DNA of 64,000 bases from Turritopsis dohrnii (GCA_027922465.2 BQMF02000198.1:124001-188000); one strand, 5' to 3'; positions 23,401 through 36,800 are shown, counted from the first letter of the stretch. A program made the numbers and translations. Notes: a model not told the origin generated them from the letters alone.

Positions 23401-24946
23401 ATTTGTCGATCTCAACAAAGGAGTGCATTTCTTAAGAAATATACACATTATTTCAATAAAAACGCTCTTCGTCGCAGTGACTTTTTGACGATTTTGCCCA
23501 CTGGGAAATGTTGAAAGTAAGGCAAAACTTAAAAATCTAGCTAAAATATGTGATAGAAGTTCCAAAATTCTGAAAGTGCTTAACCAAGTTGAACTATTTT
23601 TCTTTAAGACAAGGAACAGGCCTGATGTAGCCTAAAAGGCACCTTCAAAATACGATCGTTTCTTATGATGACCTTTAGAATGCAAGGTTGAATATACTTA
23701 GAATAGAATAGAATAGAAAAACTCTGATGTATCCACTAAAGAAAATTGACAATACTTTTTCATCTAGAACCGATTCCGAAAGTAAACAAAAACAAGTGCG
23801 ATGACTACGAAAAGAAATGCAAGAAATGGGCAATAAATAATCAATGTGCTCTTGCCAAAGGGTTTATGGAAAAGTACTGTAGACGAAGTTGTAAGCTGTG
23901 TCCAGATCAAGGTAACTATGGAGATTTTTTGTTTACGTCACTTCTGAATATGTTTCTTTAAGTTGATTGATGATAAAGGAGCAAACCCATGGTTTCTTAT
24001 GGCCATTGGTTCATGTTTTGACCAATAAGCAACTCTATGGTCACTTGTCACCAGTTTCCATCTTGGTTTGAAAAAGGAGACTCAAAAATGTTAGTCATCT
24101 ATGGGGGAATGAAAACGAACTTGCAAGTGGCGTCCTCTTCTGGAAACCAAACCATGGTATGAGATCAATTGGAAAATCTCAGCACATCTTTACAAACCAG
24201 GTAGCTGGTGATACTGATTGGCGCTTGGAGCAAAGTTTTAGGGAGGTAGGGTTGTAGAGAACCTGTTAAAAGAATCCAAGATATCTCCACTAACAATAAT
24301 GATTGGTTCATTCAAACCAGTATGTACAGATACCAGTATCTGCAGATGCCAGTATGTGCAGGTGTCAGTATGTCCAGGTGCCAGTACGTCCAGGTGCCAG
24401 TATGTGCAAGTGACTTCACACCAATCTTTTCCTAAAACCAGAGATTTGTTATGTCTGGTGTTAAGATGAATGTAAAATGGTGAAATTGTCAACCATTGAA
24501 GATAAGAGGAAGTCCGGGTTACTTACCTACATATGTTCACAGGCTAGAAACTATGTAATGTTTTCAGGAACTATGTAATACTTTTTGTGTTTTTGAATTT
24601 ATTTATTTATTTGATTATGTGTTCGTTTGTTTGTTTTGCGGTTTGATGCAATTTTCTTGTTATTTATTTTTCCGCAGAAATAATTAAAACCACCAAATCA
24701 ACATATGGATTTTGTACGGACAAAGCTAGGAATTGTAAAGATCGCGCTGCTAAAAGACATTGCTACTTTCAACGGGGATCCATGTCAAGGGTTTGTCAAT
24801 CAACTTGTAAAATGTGCAAACCAGGTGGCAAATGTTTAGACTCGGATAGTTTATGTCCTTACTGGGCAGGCTTGGGACACTGCAATATCGAAAAATATCA
24901 AAACTTCATGATGGAAAATTGCAAATATACCTGTGTCGGTTGTTGA
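20444..24946 (+). CDS. Secreted protein with four ShKT domains
   Basis: Four exons, 199 aa: 20444-20507, 23101-23223, 23768-23911, 24678-24946. All three introns are phase 1, the pattern expected when ShKT modules spread by exon shuffling. Exon 1 encodes only a hydrophobic leader, a likely signal peptide. Exons 2 and 3 each encode one ShKT module. Exon 4 encodes two, the second ending with the stop right after its last cysteine. Each module shows the six-cysteine ShKT spacing with the closing C-x-x-C. ShKT modules occur in sea-anemone potassium-channel toxins but also in many astacins, peroxidases and matrix proteins, so venom function cannot be inferred. No protease or other catalytic domain is present. 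Additional small exons in the 2.6-kb first intron cannot be excluded. Confidence 0.85.
22611..22977. mobile_element. MITE-like element with perfect 50-bp TIRs enclosing a tRNA-like sequence
   Basis: Left arm 22611-22660 (begins 'atcaattaatgataaccgca') and right arm 22928-22977 are exact reverse complements over 50 bases. Between them are 267 bases, including a tRNA-like sequence on the minus strand directly inside the left arm. A 12-base direct repeat 'ttaactggttat' occurs at 22565-22576 and again at 22977-22988, abutting the right arm. Left of the element it is 34 bases away, so it may or may not be a target-site duplication. It lies in intron 1 of the ShKT gene. The perfect arms argue for a recent or selected structure. 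Confidence 0.85.
22666..22738 (-). tRNA. tRNA-like sequence, nominal anticodon GGC (Ala), probably pseudo or TE-borne
   Basis: The 73-nt minus-strand sequence folds as a cloverleaf. The acceptor GGGTCGG pairs with TCGATCC and includes a G3-T70 wobble, the alanine identity element. The D arm is GCT/AGC, the variable loop has five bases, and the T arm GTGGG/CCCAC encloses TTCGAGT. A-box and B-box ('GGTTCGAGTCC') are intact. The anticodon stem has four good pairs plus an A-G mismatch. The loop CCGGCAA places GGC at 34-36, but position 33 is C instead of the near-invariant T. Eukaryotes normally use AGC, not GGC, for Ala. No T-run terminator follows. It may therefore be a tRNA relic carried by the surrounding element. 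Confidence 0.6.
23424..23514 (+). repeat. MITE family F, copy 6 (ShKT gene intron 2)
   Basis: Good copy: 'ggagtgcatttcttaagaaa', 'tatacacattatttcaat', 'cttcgtcgcagtgacttttt' and 'gattttgcccactggga'. Confidence 0.85.
24330..24412. repeat. Short tandem repeat, about 17-bp unit
   Basis: Roughly five imperfect units of 'ccagtatgtccaggtg' in ShKT intron 3. The unit alternates 'gtgcag' and 'gtccag'. Confidence 0.85.
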
Positions 24947-26167
24947 AATCGGTTTCGGACACTTTCGGACACATGACCATTTCCCGTATTTGTTTATTAC
25001 ATGTATTGAATGCAATATTCTATCTTTGTTATCTTTAATAGAATATTATTTGTTATAGTGTTTTTTATGGTTCAAGGAACCAAATTGTTGAAATATTTCA
25101 CCTTAAAAAAACTAAAATGTCAATCTTGTGGTATCGTATTCTAACAAATAAATATTTGATATTTTGCCTTTATATGAGGTCTTGAGAAGCCATGATTTGC
25201 CTTATTTAAAATTTATTTTATCTCTTCGGCATCAATTTACCTAGGTAGAATGAGAACGAAGTAGCTATTCAACGTAATCCCAGTTATCTGAATCATTTCA
25301 CTTATTAGCTTACATAACAGTAGTATCAGCAGATATCGCTATTTAAAACCTTATTGAGTTATCCTGGGTTGGCTTGGAGATGCATAGATTGTAAGCAGGA
25401 AAGATTGTTAAATTTGATTTTATGAGAAACTGTTCAACTGAGTCAACCCATATCTCTATTGTAATCTCCTCAACCACCATTTCATCCAGAAGGAGAAACT
25501 AAACAAGTGTAAATCAAAATATGTCCAGGCTGCTTCTTAAGGAGCCAAATTGACTCCATTTAAACTTGACGTGTTGACACGCTACATACGACAAAAGAAT
25601 ATAAATGACTTCTGTAGTTCCAACGGAATTATTATCAAACAATAAATCAATCAATCAATCAATCAACTATTGGTTGTCAACAACTAGAATACAATCAAGC
25701 ATTATGTAACCAATTTCTGTTGTTACGTAAGAGAAAATGCACAAGTGCTGCTTTCATAACAAATTCGTACTTAGTCCTTCTTGTTTATTCTAATTGAATT
25801 GTTAATAGACAGGAAGCCATGGTATTAAAATTATTTCTTTTGTATTTTATTGGTACTGTTTTCTCATGTTGAGAAAACAAATGTTCAACCATGAGTATAG
25901 CGCCATTTAATTGGGAGTGTATGATAAGGATCATTATCAGCTAATCCACATTTTAATCCTTCATTGTCCCTTCTATAATATAGTCACGTTGGAGATGCTG
26001 AGAAATGTAATCCAGAAGTCCTTACGAAGTCCTAACGAAGCTGTGCTCTTGTTATTGATGTTTTTTAAAACCATGAATAAAAAAAAAGAACTCCTGCGGC
26101 AGTGATTGTTGATACCAAGATGGATGAAAAATTCCTTAAATGTTCACATTTCCCTTTATATCCGACA

Positions 26168-26460
26168 TTCTTTTAATGATGGCCTAATGGTAGATTGCTC
26201 ACCGTCAGCGTGGGAGGTCTGGGTTCAACTCTTCGTCGAGTCGTACCAGCGACAATAATCAATCCATCCATGATCAGTTTAGTAATTGGTTTGAAAAAAG
26301 GCCAGATGTCTATAGGAGATTTGCCATGTTGAGCAATCGAAGCAATACTTTACCTCCCATAGCACATAGCACATAGCATTAGAAGCTATAAATGCCCCGG
26401 GCTCTCCTTGGCAGGGTCCCATTGATTAAAATTCTTTCAGAACTGATGAAGACCTTATTA
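26168..26460 (+). repeat. tRNA-derived SINE, copy 1
   Basis: The head contains an A-box-like 'tggcctaatggtaga' and a B-box-like 'ggttcaactctt' about 40 bases later, the spacing of a tRNA-type Pol III promoter. The body includes 'gccatgttgagcaatcgaag' and 'caatactttacctcccatag'. A related copy at 55610 shares head and body, showing that it is a family. The 3' end is approximate. Confidence 0.75.
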
Positions 26461-27805
26461 TTTTATAAGACCTGGTCTTTTACAAATAAATCACATTGTA
26501 TGATCTTTAATTATGACATAGTGTACTAGCCTAGTTGTTTAGCCTAGTTCTTTCTGTTACAATGAAATGGAAGTGAAGTGACGTCACAGGTCAATGGAAA
26601 CTTTCTTGGAAGAAAAAAAATGAAAGCATAATTACCAAAAGTAACTGTCAAAAGTCATGAGAACATTAATCTGCATAATTACACATAATTACTGAGTACT
26701 TTTGGATAACTACCAATGTTGATCCCATGCAGACATTCTGTAATTAACATCGCTGTTATCATGCAGCGAAGCGATTATAGGTTAAACACGATGCGTAGTG
26801 AATAATCAGTCAAAACAGACCTACCTACCGATTCCCCCTTTATTCGTAAAAAACAACATAGCTTGCTGTGTATTAAAACTTTTCTAGATGTCTTGTGATA
26901 ACTTTCAGATAATAACTTAGCGTGCGTACTAGGCCTAAGTTTTCTTCGTAATTATCTAGGTCCCATGCCTCTGTAAATGTGAATTATTTTCACTTTCCAG
27001 AATGTAAAATAAGTTTAGTTTTCCTGCTTTTCAACTTTTGCTGCTTAATAGTTCAACTTCAAAACCAGTTTTTTTAGCATCGTCAATATGTCATGGGCAT
27101 GAAGTTTAGTTGACAGTTCTGTCAGGGGGAGATACTTGTTTGATAGTTCCGTCAGGGGGGATACTTGTTTGGTTTTTAGCACATGGACCCATCCTCCAAC
27201 TACCATAATAAAATTAATTGATGAAAAATGATAATTACATATCTGACGCGACACGTAGTAGTGTAAATTTCATTTTCCCAAGTGACTCATTCGTTTCAAT
27301 TTGATTGGACAAACTGAAAGGGCTATCAAACATAAATTACAACGCAATTACATTAAATACTTTAATTAAATACCAAAAAAATATTGATTACAAAAAGCTC
27401 GTCGTTAAAATATTTTTTTATAGTTTTCATAGTTTTGTTATTTTTATTTTGTTATTTTTTTTCTCTTCAACATCTTAATCTAGAGTTCTTACAAATACGG
27501 CGGAAATTACAATAACGCTTACAAAATCAGCTACAAGATGAAGGGGGGTTATAAAAATCGTTGTCCTCCCTCACAGAGGTTTACAATAATGCATATACAA
27601 ATATTAAACTACGTGATATGGAGATAAGAATTTCTTAGATCACCAGTTCGGTGTTAGTCAGTCAGTTGGCGAAGATTGACCGTCACGTCACGTCAAGTCG
27701 ATGTCGTCATATATTTTATGTTGCGTAATTGCTTTTGTTACCTAGTTCACACTGTAGTAAAGTTTTGTCTTGTTTGTATTTCATAACGTAAATAAAACGT
27801 GGTGT

Positions 27806-27920
27806 ATGTCAACTACCGTCATGTCAACTACCGTCATGTCAACTACCGTTATGTCAACTACCGTCATGTCAAGTAACGTCATGTCAAGTAACGTCATGTC
27901 AAGTAACGACATGTCAAGTA
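27806..27920. repeat. Minisatellite, 15-bp unit
   Basis: About seven and a half units of 'atgtcaactaccgtc'. The first units carry 'aactaccgt' and the later ones 'aagtaacgt', so two subfamilies lie in order, showing stepwise expansion. Flanked by further 'gtca' simple sequence. Confidence 0.95.
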
Positions 27921-29539
27921 AGACGCGTCAGTAAAGTTTTGACGGTCATATAGTATTTGTCAAGTGTGAACAAGGTTTTGTCAGAATTACAGTAGAATAT
28001 ACGTCAGTCAGTCAGTCGGTCAATGTACTTACGTAATACATACGTATCTCCATCTTATCTCCATCATATATTATTTACATAAATGAAAGTATATAACTAA
28101 TGGACCAACAATTTCTCTAACATAGAGTATTAAAAATGGCCATTTCAAATCGAACTACTGTTCCACATTATATATTCAAACATATTTTTGTATCCAGGAC
28201 CTTCATAAATTTGAGTTTTCGTTACCACAAGATAGGGTCCTGGGTACAAAAATGCTAATTAATACTGATAATACGAAATCAATGAACTAAAAGAATATGA
28301 TTCATACTGACTAAGGAGATTACACCGTGTAAAATTTGGCGAATCCGAAATACCTTCGTGTTGTTTTATTAAAATTCTTGAAAAAAGCTCAAATCAAAAT
28401 TCCATCTTTTTTTACTTTTTCAAAATCAGAATATATCACGAACAACCCCGAAAAAAAAATCGGATTAGGTTTAACTGATCACAAGAACGATAAAGTAAAT
28501 CGGATCGGGTTCAATATAAATTCCTACAGATTAATTTAACTAAAAACTTTCCGTACATCCTATTGGACAACGAAGCAATGTGGCTCCAACGTATGACTTT
28601 AATAAACGAGAACATTTTCTCTTACAACCGATTTTTGATGAAAGGAAGCGAGAATAAACGCAACGATGAAGAGCAACACATATCTGTCTCCAAATCACTA
28701 TCAAAAAGGTTAATCGCTTGTTGTCCAACGGAGCCAAGTGTCAAAAACTAGTGGAATAAGATCAATTTAATCGTTGATTTTAATTACAAAAGCAGCTTAA
28801 GAAGACTTAACTCGTGTGAACTGCTAAGCCGTAAAACAATGAAACTTTAATCCCAACGAAGGAGTGCAGGCGTTGTCTCTATCCGATAAACTGATAATAT
28901 TAAGCTGATTACTGATGTAACGGTAGCACAAATTAAAATATTGTGAACCCTCATAACATTCGTGAAAAAAAAATTACCAGGAAAATATTAGGAGATAGAA
29001 AAATAACTAGAAATTAAAAATAAATTTCAAAAGCCTACTGCTTTTGTTTATACACGTACAAGAGATTTTCAGTATGAGGGCTAACTTACTTCAACATTAT
29101 TAGCAAGTATAAAAAAATTGAATAAGTAGTGTTAGCCATCACAAAGAAAGCTTCATACCAAAAAATAATACTTAATAAACTTGCCCGAAAGGGCAAATTA
29201 GTTGAGATCCTATTTTGAAACTTAATATAAGTCATATTATACAAGTTCTCAACCGAGTAGTGGTTCCACATTTTTATATACTAGTCTAAACTCGACTTCA
29301 TAATAAACTAAGAGTATATTTACATTAGGGAATAAATTGGGGAAACAAAGAACAAACACAGTATTTTCCCTTTTAAAACATGACACTAACATTGACGAAC
29401 ACAAAGAACTGGACGAAGGGAAATACCTCACACAAAACAAGTAAACCTGTATGGAGTTTCATTTTAGAAAGTGAGACCAGGTTTATACGAAACACGTAAG
29501 ACATTTAACACAAAAACTGAATTACTTCCTGACAATAAT

Positions 29540-30844
29540 TCATTTTCGTTTGCATTCCTTCTCGTGTTGTCGGAATTTATTATTATCTGCGAAAGTTAGA
29601 CCACAGTCTTCGCATACGAACAATTTCGGACGGCGTTCACGGAAGCCGAATTTTTGTGACAGATTGTGCACACGTGTCAAATGGGCTTCCAGAGAACATC
29701 TCTGTAGAAAGATAAATAAGAATATAACAGTATAAATAAAATATGTCGTAATCGAAAGGATGAATAAAACGAAAACAAAGTTTGCAAATGACGAATTTGT
29801 ACGGACAATTACAGTTATGTTTCCGGATGTCAATATTTTTTCAACGGTAAAGAAACCGAGTATCAAATTTTACCGAACTTCCAATTTGTTTATAGTAATA
29901 ACAATTTCTTATTTATCTTAGCTATGATTCATCAATAGAGCTGTTGACGAGGAAAAAAAACAAACTGTTAAGTACTCTTTTTGAATCTGCAAGATTATAG
30001 CGTTTGACTAATAACTGTAAAGTTTGCTTCCCGCTTGAATTGAAAAATTATAAAAAAATTTAAAAAACCCGGAAAAGATTAGCCAGTGTCTTCTAGGCCT
30101 TAAAGAAAATCAAAGTAATATACCAACCTGAGTAAAGGATTTATCGCACATGTCACATTGGAACGGCTTAATACCAGTGTGTGTCCTAATGTGTCGTTTC
30201 AGATCGAATGCGTCATTGAATCCTTTATGGCAGCGAGGGCAGTGGTGTTTTTTAAAAGGTGTATGTGACTGTAAATGACGGTTCAACAGTCGTGGATGAG
30301 AGTATGATTTATGGCATACATCACATTGATATTTATTGGTAGTGAAGCTTTTGACAGAGCTTTCACTACTCACTGAGGAAACTGGAGACAACGGCTCAGA
30401 ATCCAAACTCGACAAACTACCAGATGGACTAGGTGGTTTGGAAAAGCTGTCGATACTTAATGTTGGTGACGGAGGAGGTGGAACCTTCAACGTGTTTTGT
30501 GACGACGCTTTGATTTGTGGGTAACCACGCATTGCTAACATTGACCAGTAGAAAGCGGCGATGTCCAAATTGGTGAGGCCAGAGCAATACTGGCAGTCTC
30601 TGGTGCAATTGTGCGACGGTGACGCGGGGAGTGATGATAATTTAGGCGCTTTGAATGGTGGTATGGGTAGATCATCAATTTGGTCGTGACGTCGTTTATT
30701 TGAAAATACCGACATGCCAGGTAGTGGCGTCAGCGGCGGTGGTGGTCGTGAGTATGTCGAAAGTTTGTCGTAGAATGGGAAACTGGGTAATCTTGGAAGT
30801 TGTGGAAATCCAGAGTCTTCAAATGTTGATTTGCTGTATGCCAT
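29540..30844 (-). CDS. OVO/OVOL-like C2H2 zinc-finger transcription factor
   Basis: Two exons on the minus strand, 30844-30128 and 29701-29540; the joint is in frame and gives 292 aa. Residues 1 to about 170 are Pro/Ser-rich and disordered-looking. Four zinc fingers follow: 'CDVCHKSYSHPRLLNRH', 'CPRCHKGFNDAFDLKRHIRTH', a third split by the intron after 'FTQ' and resuming 'RCSLEAHL', and a final finger 'CEDCGLTFADNNKFRQH' that ends in a cysteine. 'FNDAFDLKRH', 'FTQRCSLE-HL' and 'KLFVCEDCG' are OVO-family hallmarks. OVO proteins control epidermal and germ-line differentiation in animals. The N-terminal SNAG-like motif of vertebrate OVOL is absent. The GTG six bases upstream is not the start; the ATG at 30844 is (context AAAATGG). 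A splice acceptor lies 7 bases before it. Confidence 0.93.
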
Positions 30845-33800
30845 TTTCACCTGAATAAATTAATATAAGTATATATAAAATAACATAAATTAGCATAGCT
30901 TAAAGAACATAAACAAAACTTTGTACGTTATTATTAAAAAAATATTCCCTAAAAGTATCCTGTGAAGGAGATCAAAGATTTTATTTTTAAAGGGTTTAAC
31001 CTTGGAAAAAAAACAATAGATGGAGTGGACAACCGATCTAAAAATAACAAACTGAATTTAATCGAATCTTTTCAAGCGTGCGTGTGAAAGAAAAAACTTT
31101 TGAAAGATTTTTTTAGTAAACATCTTTTTTGTTTGAAGTTTTTTTGTTTCTAGCACTAAATCCGAAAAAGTCAATAAGATCGACTTTTGATTGGTTACTT
31201 TCTAGGTTTTAATAAGCCTCAGTTCAACGTATTATTTTAGGTGAAGATGTTTTATTATCTCGTGTGGTCGACAAATGTTATTTTTAAAAACTGTTTTCTG
31301 AAATAAGTAAGTACACCGTAAATACTCTTGACGTATTCCAGTCGATATTCATTTTGAACAAGCGAGTCAAGGGTTATTATTGTAGAGAGAAAATACAGTG
31401 AAGTGACGTAATCTTAAAACTATGCAAACCCACGGTTTCTCTGTTGCGTTTTTTTTTCATCAAAATAATGACGATAATAGACAAAAGCTTTGCATAAAGG
31501 AAAAAAGCGTTTTTCGAAAGACAAAATATTAGATTATACAAAAACAAAACGTTTTTGTAGACGTTTTTTTATTTTAAAAGGAAAAAAATAGTGGAGAAAG
31601 CGCTTTAAAAAAAATTCCCCGTCAGTAATTTCTACAAATTAAAATAAAGTTATTTTTCAAAAACAGCGTTCTGGAGTTTGAAAGAAATATTGCCAAACTA
31701 ATCAAATGTATAAACAGCAAAAATGTAAAAACAGATATATAATTTTGCTATGTAGACCAAGTTTTCTCACTGCGCATAACTTTATATTTGTAAAGCAAAA
31801 CAACACAATATCTCTCCAAAGTATATGAAAATTTAAATTCATAATACTTTTAAGCATTGCTATTATCTCATTTGTGTTTACAACTGGTCTAAGGTCCTAA
31901 GTCCTTATCCCTTTTTTCTTATCCCACCGCAACTGAGAATTCGTTCAGAATCATTTCAAAAAATACCTCCTCCACGATTTTTTTTCCCTAACAAATGGCA
32001 TAAATTTTAAACTTCACTATAAAAAAATAAATAATAAATAAATATAAAAGATAAAAGATAAAAATATAAACAAACCTCTCTTTCGTGCTTGGTTCACTAT
32101 ATTTCAAGCGGTTCAATCTTTCTTCTATAATATTTGCATTTAAAATAGTCTTTTGGAATTCAAGTAACCAAAGATGACGATCTTTGGTACAAATTGAATA
32201 TCTGTTTTCGTAGTTCCAAGTAATGAATAATCCTGCCCTCGCTGCCAATTCACTGGATGCGTATAGCCGTCTATTGTTTTGTCTGATGTGATCTTCGTGT
32301 AAAACGTCAGTTTTGAATTCGATTTGATTCGAAGTTCTTTGTCTTTATTTACAGAACGTTGTGTCCGTTCTTGTCGTTTTCAAACTACAGACTAAGCTAA
32401 AAAATGTTATTGACGAAGTTTAATAACGGTACGGGTGTGGACTGTAATATTTTCTCTGAAAAAACAATGAATCTAAAGATATTGACATATTTGCTAACTG
32501 TCTAGTTAATTAGTTCAGGGGGGGTTATAACCATCGGACAATGTGTTGAATGGGGAAGCGCAAATTCATAATGGTAAGATCCATAACCATATAATTTAAT
32601 AATGCAATAGCTTCAATTTATAAAATGTTGAGATCACTTTAAAAATGAAAATTTCCATTTCCATATTATTAAGTATTAAAATAAAAGTTTGCAAAAAAAT
32701 GAACAGTTGATGAATAAAGATTTCACGAACAAAACCCCCTGACATTAAAAATAAAACGCATTTAAAAAAGGAGACTAAGTCGAGGTTATAAAACCATTAT
32801 AAAAAGAATCAGCACGGTTAGTTCTGTTTTATAGATCAACTTTGAAAGCGTTATATTTGTGTGATGACTAATGAAAAATAGTCGTGAAAATAGTCGGGAA
32901 GTTGGTGTAAAGTTTACGAATAAACTTGACTGTTGGATAACATAACGGGATTGTTTTGATAACAACTATAAATGAAGTGCTGCGACGGATATCTCTATTT
33001 TCTCATTACCCAAGTCAATCTCTTTTCTCGACTTCTTGTTTAAACATGAAATTCGAACTATTCACGTCTGTTAGCAGCTAGGTGATAGGAAAACAACCTA
33101 GTTCTCAGGCCGCCATCAATAAATATCTGCTCTAAAGAAGACCTGGTCAGTAAATTAAGTTCGTGTTGATTAACTGGCACTAAGCCTGCACGTCCAACTG
33201 TCAACTTAAATGATTTGAAGTTAATAGGGAATGGTCTCTAGCTTTTAACAAAGGTAACTATTATGTTAAAATCAAAAAAAATTCCAATAAAAGCATCACA
33301 ATTACTACTGTGCATGAGACCTCGCCAGCTCCCTAAATTAGAGAACACACAAAAAAACCGTAGAAACAGCTTGTGTGTGTCAATAACGTGTTCCATTCAT
33401 TTTTCTTAAATAAACTCAATGAACTGAAAATGATTCCTGTCCTTGCAAATCTGCAGTTGCCAAGACACACCGTAGTTATTTTCACAGACTATCGACGAAA
33501 AAGAAAAAAACTTTATTTTTAAAATCTGATAGAAAAGATTTTGCTAGGATGTAGCCAACCGCCAGACACGTGATTAATGCTTAAAATCAATAGCGTTGAC
33601 GTCACAAGCTACTTTAGGTTGGTTTTTGATCCCTCGATGGAAAAATTGATATTTTTTGGTCAATATTTTTTGGTCAATATTTTTTGGTCAATATTTTTTG
33701 TAAATCTCAGACAACTCTGTGTGTGTGTTGTTTTTGTTTGTCGAAAAAACATGACATTTGTACGGATTTGAAAGATTTAGGATTACTTTGTTGAAAACCT

Positions 33801-36800
33801 TTGACTGTGTTTTTGTGAATTTCCCACGGCAGTAGAATCCAGTTCCTGTATTTGCAGCAGAGGTGGAACATTTGAGCTAAGTACAAACATAACGAACTTG
33901 ATCAAAATAGCGAAAGCCTGGGTGGTAGTCCATACCACTTTGTAAATAACCGGATTCCTGAAAATGTATGTACCTTATCGAGGATACCTTTGTCGGGGAA
34001 AATTGACGTCAGAGAAAACTTTTTGTCGGGGAAAATTTCGTCATTTTGCAAAATTTTACTAATACTTTCTTATAAATTTCACTTTTACAAAATTTTCGTC
34101 GGGGAAAATTTTCGTTACGAAGCAAACATTTCGTCACTTTTCCCCGACGAAATTATCTCCGGTAAGATATGCTTTACCGCTCTTTAAGACTGGAGAAAGT
34201 TAACCGTTGATAATCATTTTGCTCTCTCTATAAAAATTTCGTTCCGTAGTTCAATTATAAACATATATCCTTCTCTGTTACTTCATATTTCATTTCATAA
34301 ATTTCATGCAGCAACATATCCCAATGTACAAATCAAAATGCCGATGATTACCTTGAAAAAAAAAATTGAGGTAAATATCATTCGTGTTTGGAAGAGAATA
34401 TAAGTGATGACATTTGACAAAAGCCGCAAGATTGTCAAAACTTTACGAATGAGTCAGAAAAGTCAATTTCCATGTTATAGTAGGTACGTGTGAACTTCGA
34501 TATAAAAAAGATTTTTTTTTTAATTTAGGGTATAAACTGTAAGATTAGAATTGTTTATTCAAAATGGTTATTTGTTTTTAAATCTATTTATATAAACAAA
34601 ATGTTTACCAATGATTTGCTTACATGCGGTTACTTTTTGTTTGTTTGTTTTGCTTTCAAACTCTTCAAATAAATATCTTATCAAGGTTTTTCATTTTCAA
34701 ATAGCACTTTTTTCCCTAAGATAATACTGAAATGGCATGGAAGATGGGTAGATTCACTGCCCTATTAATATGCTTGGAAAGCCCCAAAGAAGATAGACGA
34801 GGTTGACAGTGTGAAAATAAATACCGAATCTGCAATACAGTGGTTTCCGTCTGTCTTGCGATTAGCACATGCTTCGATTGATGTAAAAAACCATTAATGA
34901 GGCTAGAAATATAATTTCACAACCTACGCTTAGATATATTTAACTGCTCGACCAAATATAAAAGTTGATGAGTTAAAATGACTTTTTACAGAAATTATCA
35001 AGCGTGTGCTGACGAATTTTCGAACGAGCTTAATCAATTTCATTGGTTCATCAACATGATGAGGTGGCACTTTATTTTTCGAAGGAGTTAAATCAATTTG
35101 ATTGGTTACTCTGCAAGATAAGCTGCACATTTTCGAACGAATAATAATAAGTTGTCATTGGTTTCTAGAGGGACTTGTCACTCTCTATAAGAAAAACATC
35201 GCTTCCTGTCAATATTTTATGGGGAAACACATCAGCAGAACAAACATTCAGCTATTGTGAAATGTCACCCATTGTATTTCCTTGCAATTGGTGTTATTTT
35301 TCTCAACATCAGTTGAGAATCGATGTAGAGTTAATTTTTCTTAAGATAAGAAAATGTATTTTCACAAAGGAGTATGTCGTCTTCATTTTCAGGTTAAGAA
35401 AATTTATGAGGTACTTGGAATGTCTTTCGAAACTGATCAATATACCAATTAAAACGTGCGTAAATAACGGTTATTTTAAAAAACAGCCAATCAAAAACGA
35501 ATTAACGGTAATTGCTACGGGTTATCATTTACTAAGCAACTCTTGATCAAATACTAGTTAGTCAGGATATGTTAATTAATATGTGGTCATATTAAAGTTT
35601 TGATTGTAGCTAGATCGTATCCGTTCCCTGATCATAACTGTCAACACGAGTAGAATTTTCCCAGGCTTTTCTGATAATAATCACTGAAGACTTCAGTAAA
35701 TAAATGTCATTAAAATGTAATCGAGACAATAATTTCAATTTCTTTAGAAAAATGTGGACTTCAAACTACAAGCAATTTTAACAACATGCTTTAATGACCT
35801 TTACTTGTGGTGTGTGCTTTTGATATTTACGCAAAACAATTCTTCAAAAATGTGCGTATCCGTCGTTAATCAAGTACATTGTAAGTGATCTCTAATTGGT
35901 CTTTCAAATTACACAGCAGAATTTTTAACATCAGGAAAGAATTTGAAGCGCCACTATAAATAACCCGCAAAAAAAAATTAGTTGAATTTCCACGAGATGT
36001 GAGAAGAAGTAATAAGTTTTATATTATACACCGCACTTTCTGCAATAGCCACATTAAACGCTGGGGTGGGGGCAGGGGCGTTTATTGAGTGGGGTTTTCG
36101 GGTTGTTTAGTGGGTGCTAAGTCCAGAACATGTACACACCATTTTGGTACTGTATCGTAAATTTAGGCGAGTTAGGTTTTTGAATGTCCAATTCTTCTCC
36201 TTTTAAGATCAAAAGAGATCGATCATTTGAAAAGTTTGGAGCATGGAATTTTAGGCTAAACCAGCTTACCATATCTTCTACAAACAATGATCAAATTACC
36301 ACTTCTTAATTTCGCACAGTGAAAAGACATAAAAATTTTGAGTAAAAGCACCTCCACCTTTGTGGCTTTTTACTTAACATTGCAATAAAAACTGTGAAAG
36401 CAACAAGGAGGAGTGTATACAATCACGTGCTTTTGCTTATTCATTGCAAAGTTTTTAATATAATGTGACATAATTTTGTGTTTTGAAAGAACTGGAAACA
36501 AAAGTATCAAATACACATGATCAAAGGTTGGCTAAATAATCAGCCATGTTGAATTATGTGTAAAGGCGGAAATCAGTAGTTTAATGTGCCAACCCTGTTA
36601 ACCACAGAGAAAAGCATCAAAGAAAAAAAAATCGATTTTTCATCATAGACTTTATCACATGAAAACGTTTTCTCTTCGTGTCGATTGAAAATACATGCAA
36701 TATAAGTTTGTTAGACAGGCAACTATATACATGCATATCCACTCATATCCACCCAAGTTTAAAGTTTGGTTTGAATGACCAGCTCTACCTATCTTACGAT

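Larger units (their letters stand above)
24947..29539. other. Intergenic between the ShKT gene and the OVO-like gene
   Basis: No coding exon was recognised on either strand. It holds a tRNA-derived SINE (26168-26460), a 15-bp minisatellite (27806-27920) and CAGT/GTCA-rich simple sequence at 27655-28020. Both genes converge on it, so their 3' UTRs lie at its edges. Confidence 0.5.

Noticed and set aside
27806..27920. CRISPR-like array
   Set aside because: Direct tandem units without spacers in a eukaryotic genome; a minisatellite.
30336..30858. Plus-strand ORFs of 62 and 67 aa
   Set aside because: Antisense shadows of the OVO-like coding exon.
31988..32248. Minus-strand ORF of 86 aa upstream of the OVO-like gene, considered as its first coding exon
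   Set aside because: It begins with TTG, not ATG, and splicing its end to the OVO acceptor gives an immediate stop. At most a non-coding exon.
32516..32741. 226-bp MITE with CAGGGGG ends
   Set aside because: Terminal match is only about nine bases, G-rich, and no target duplication was found; mentioned only as a possibility.
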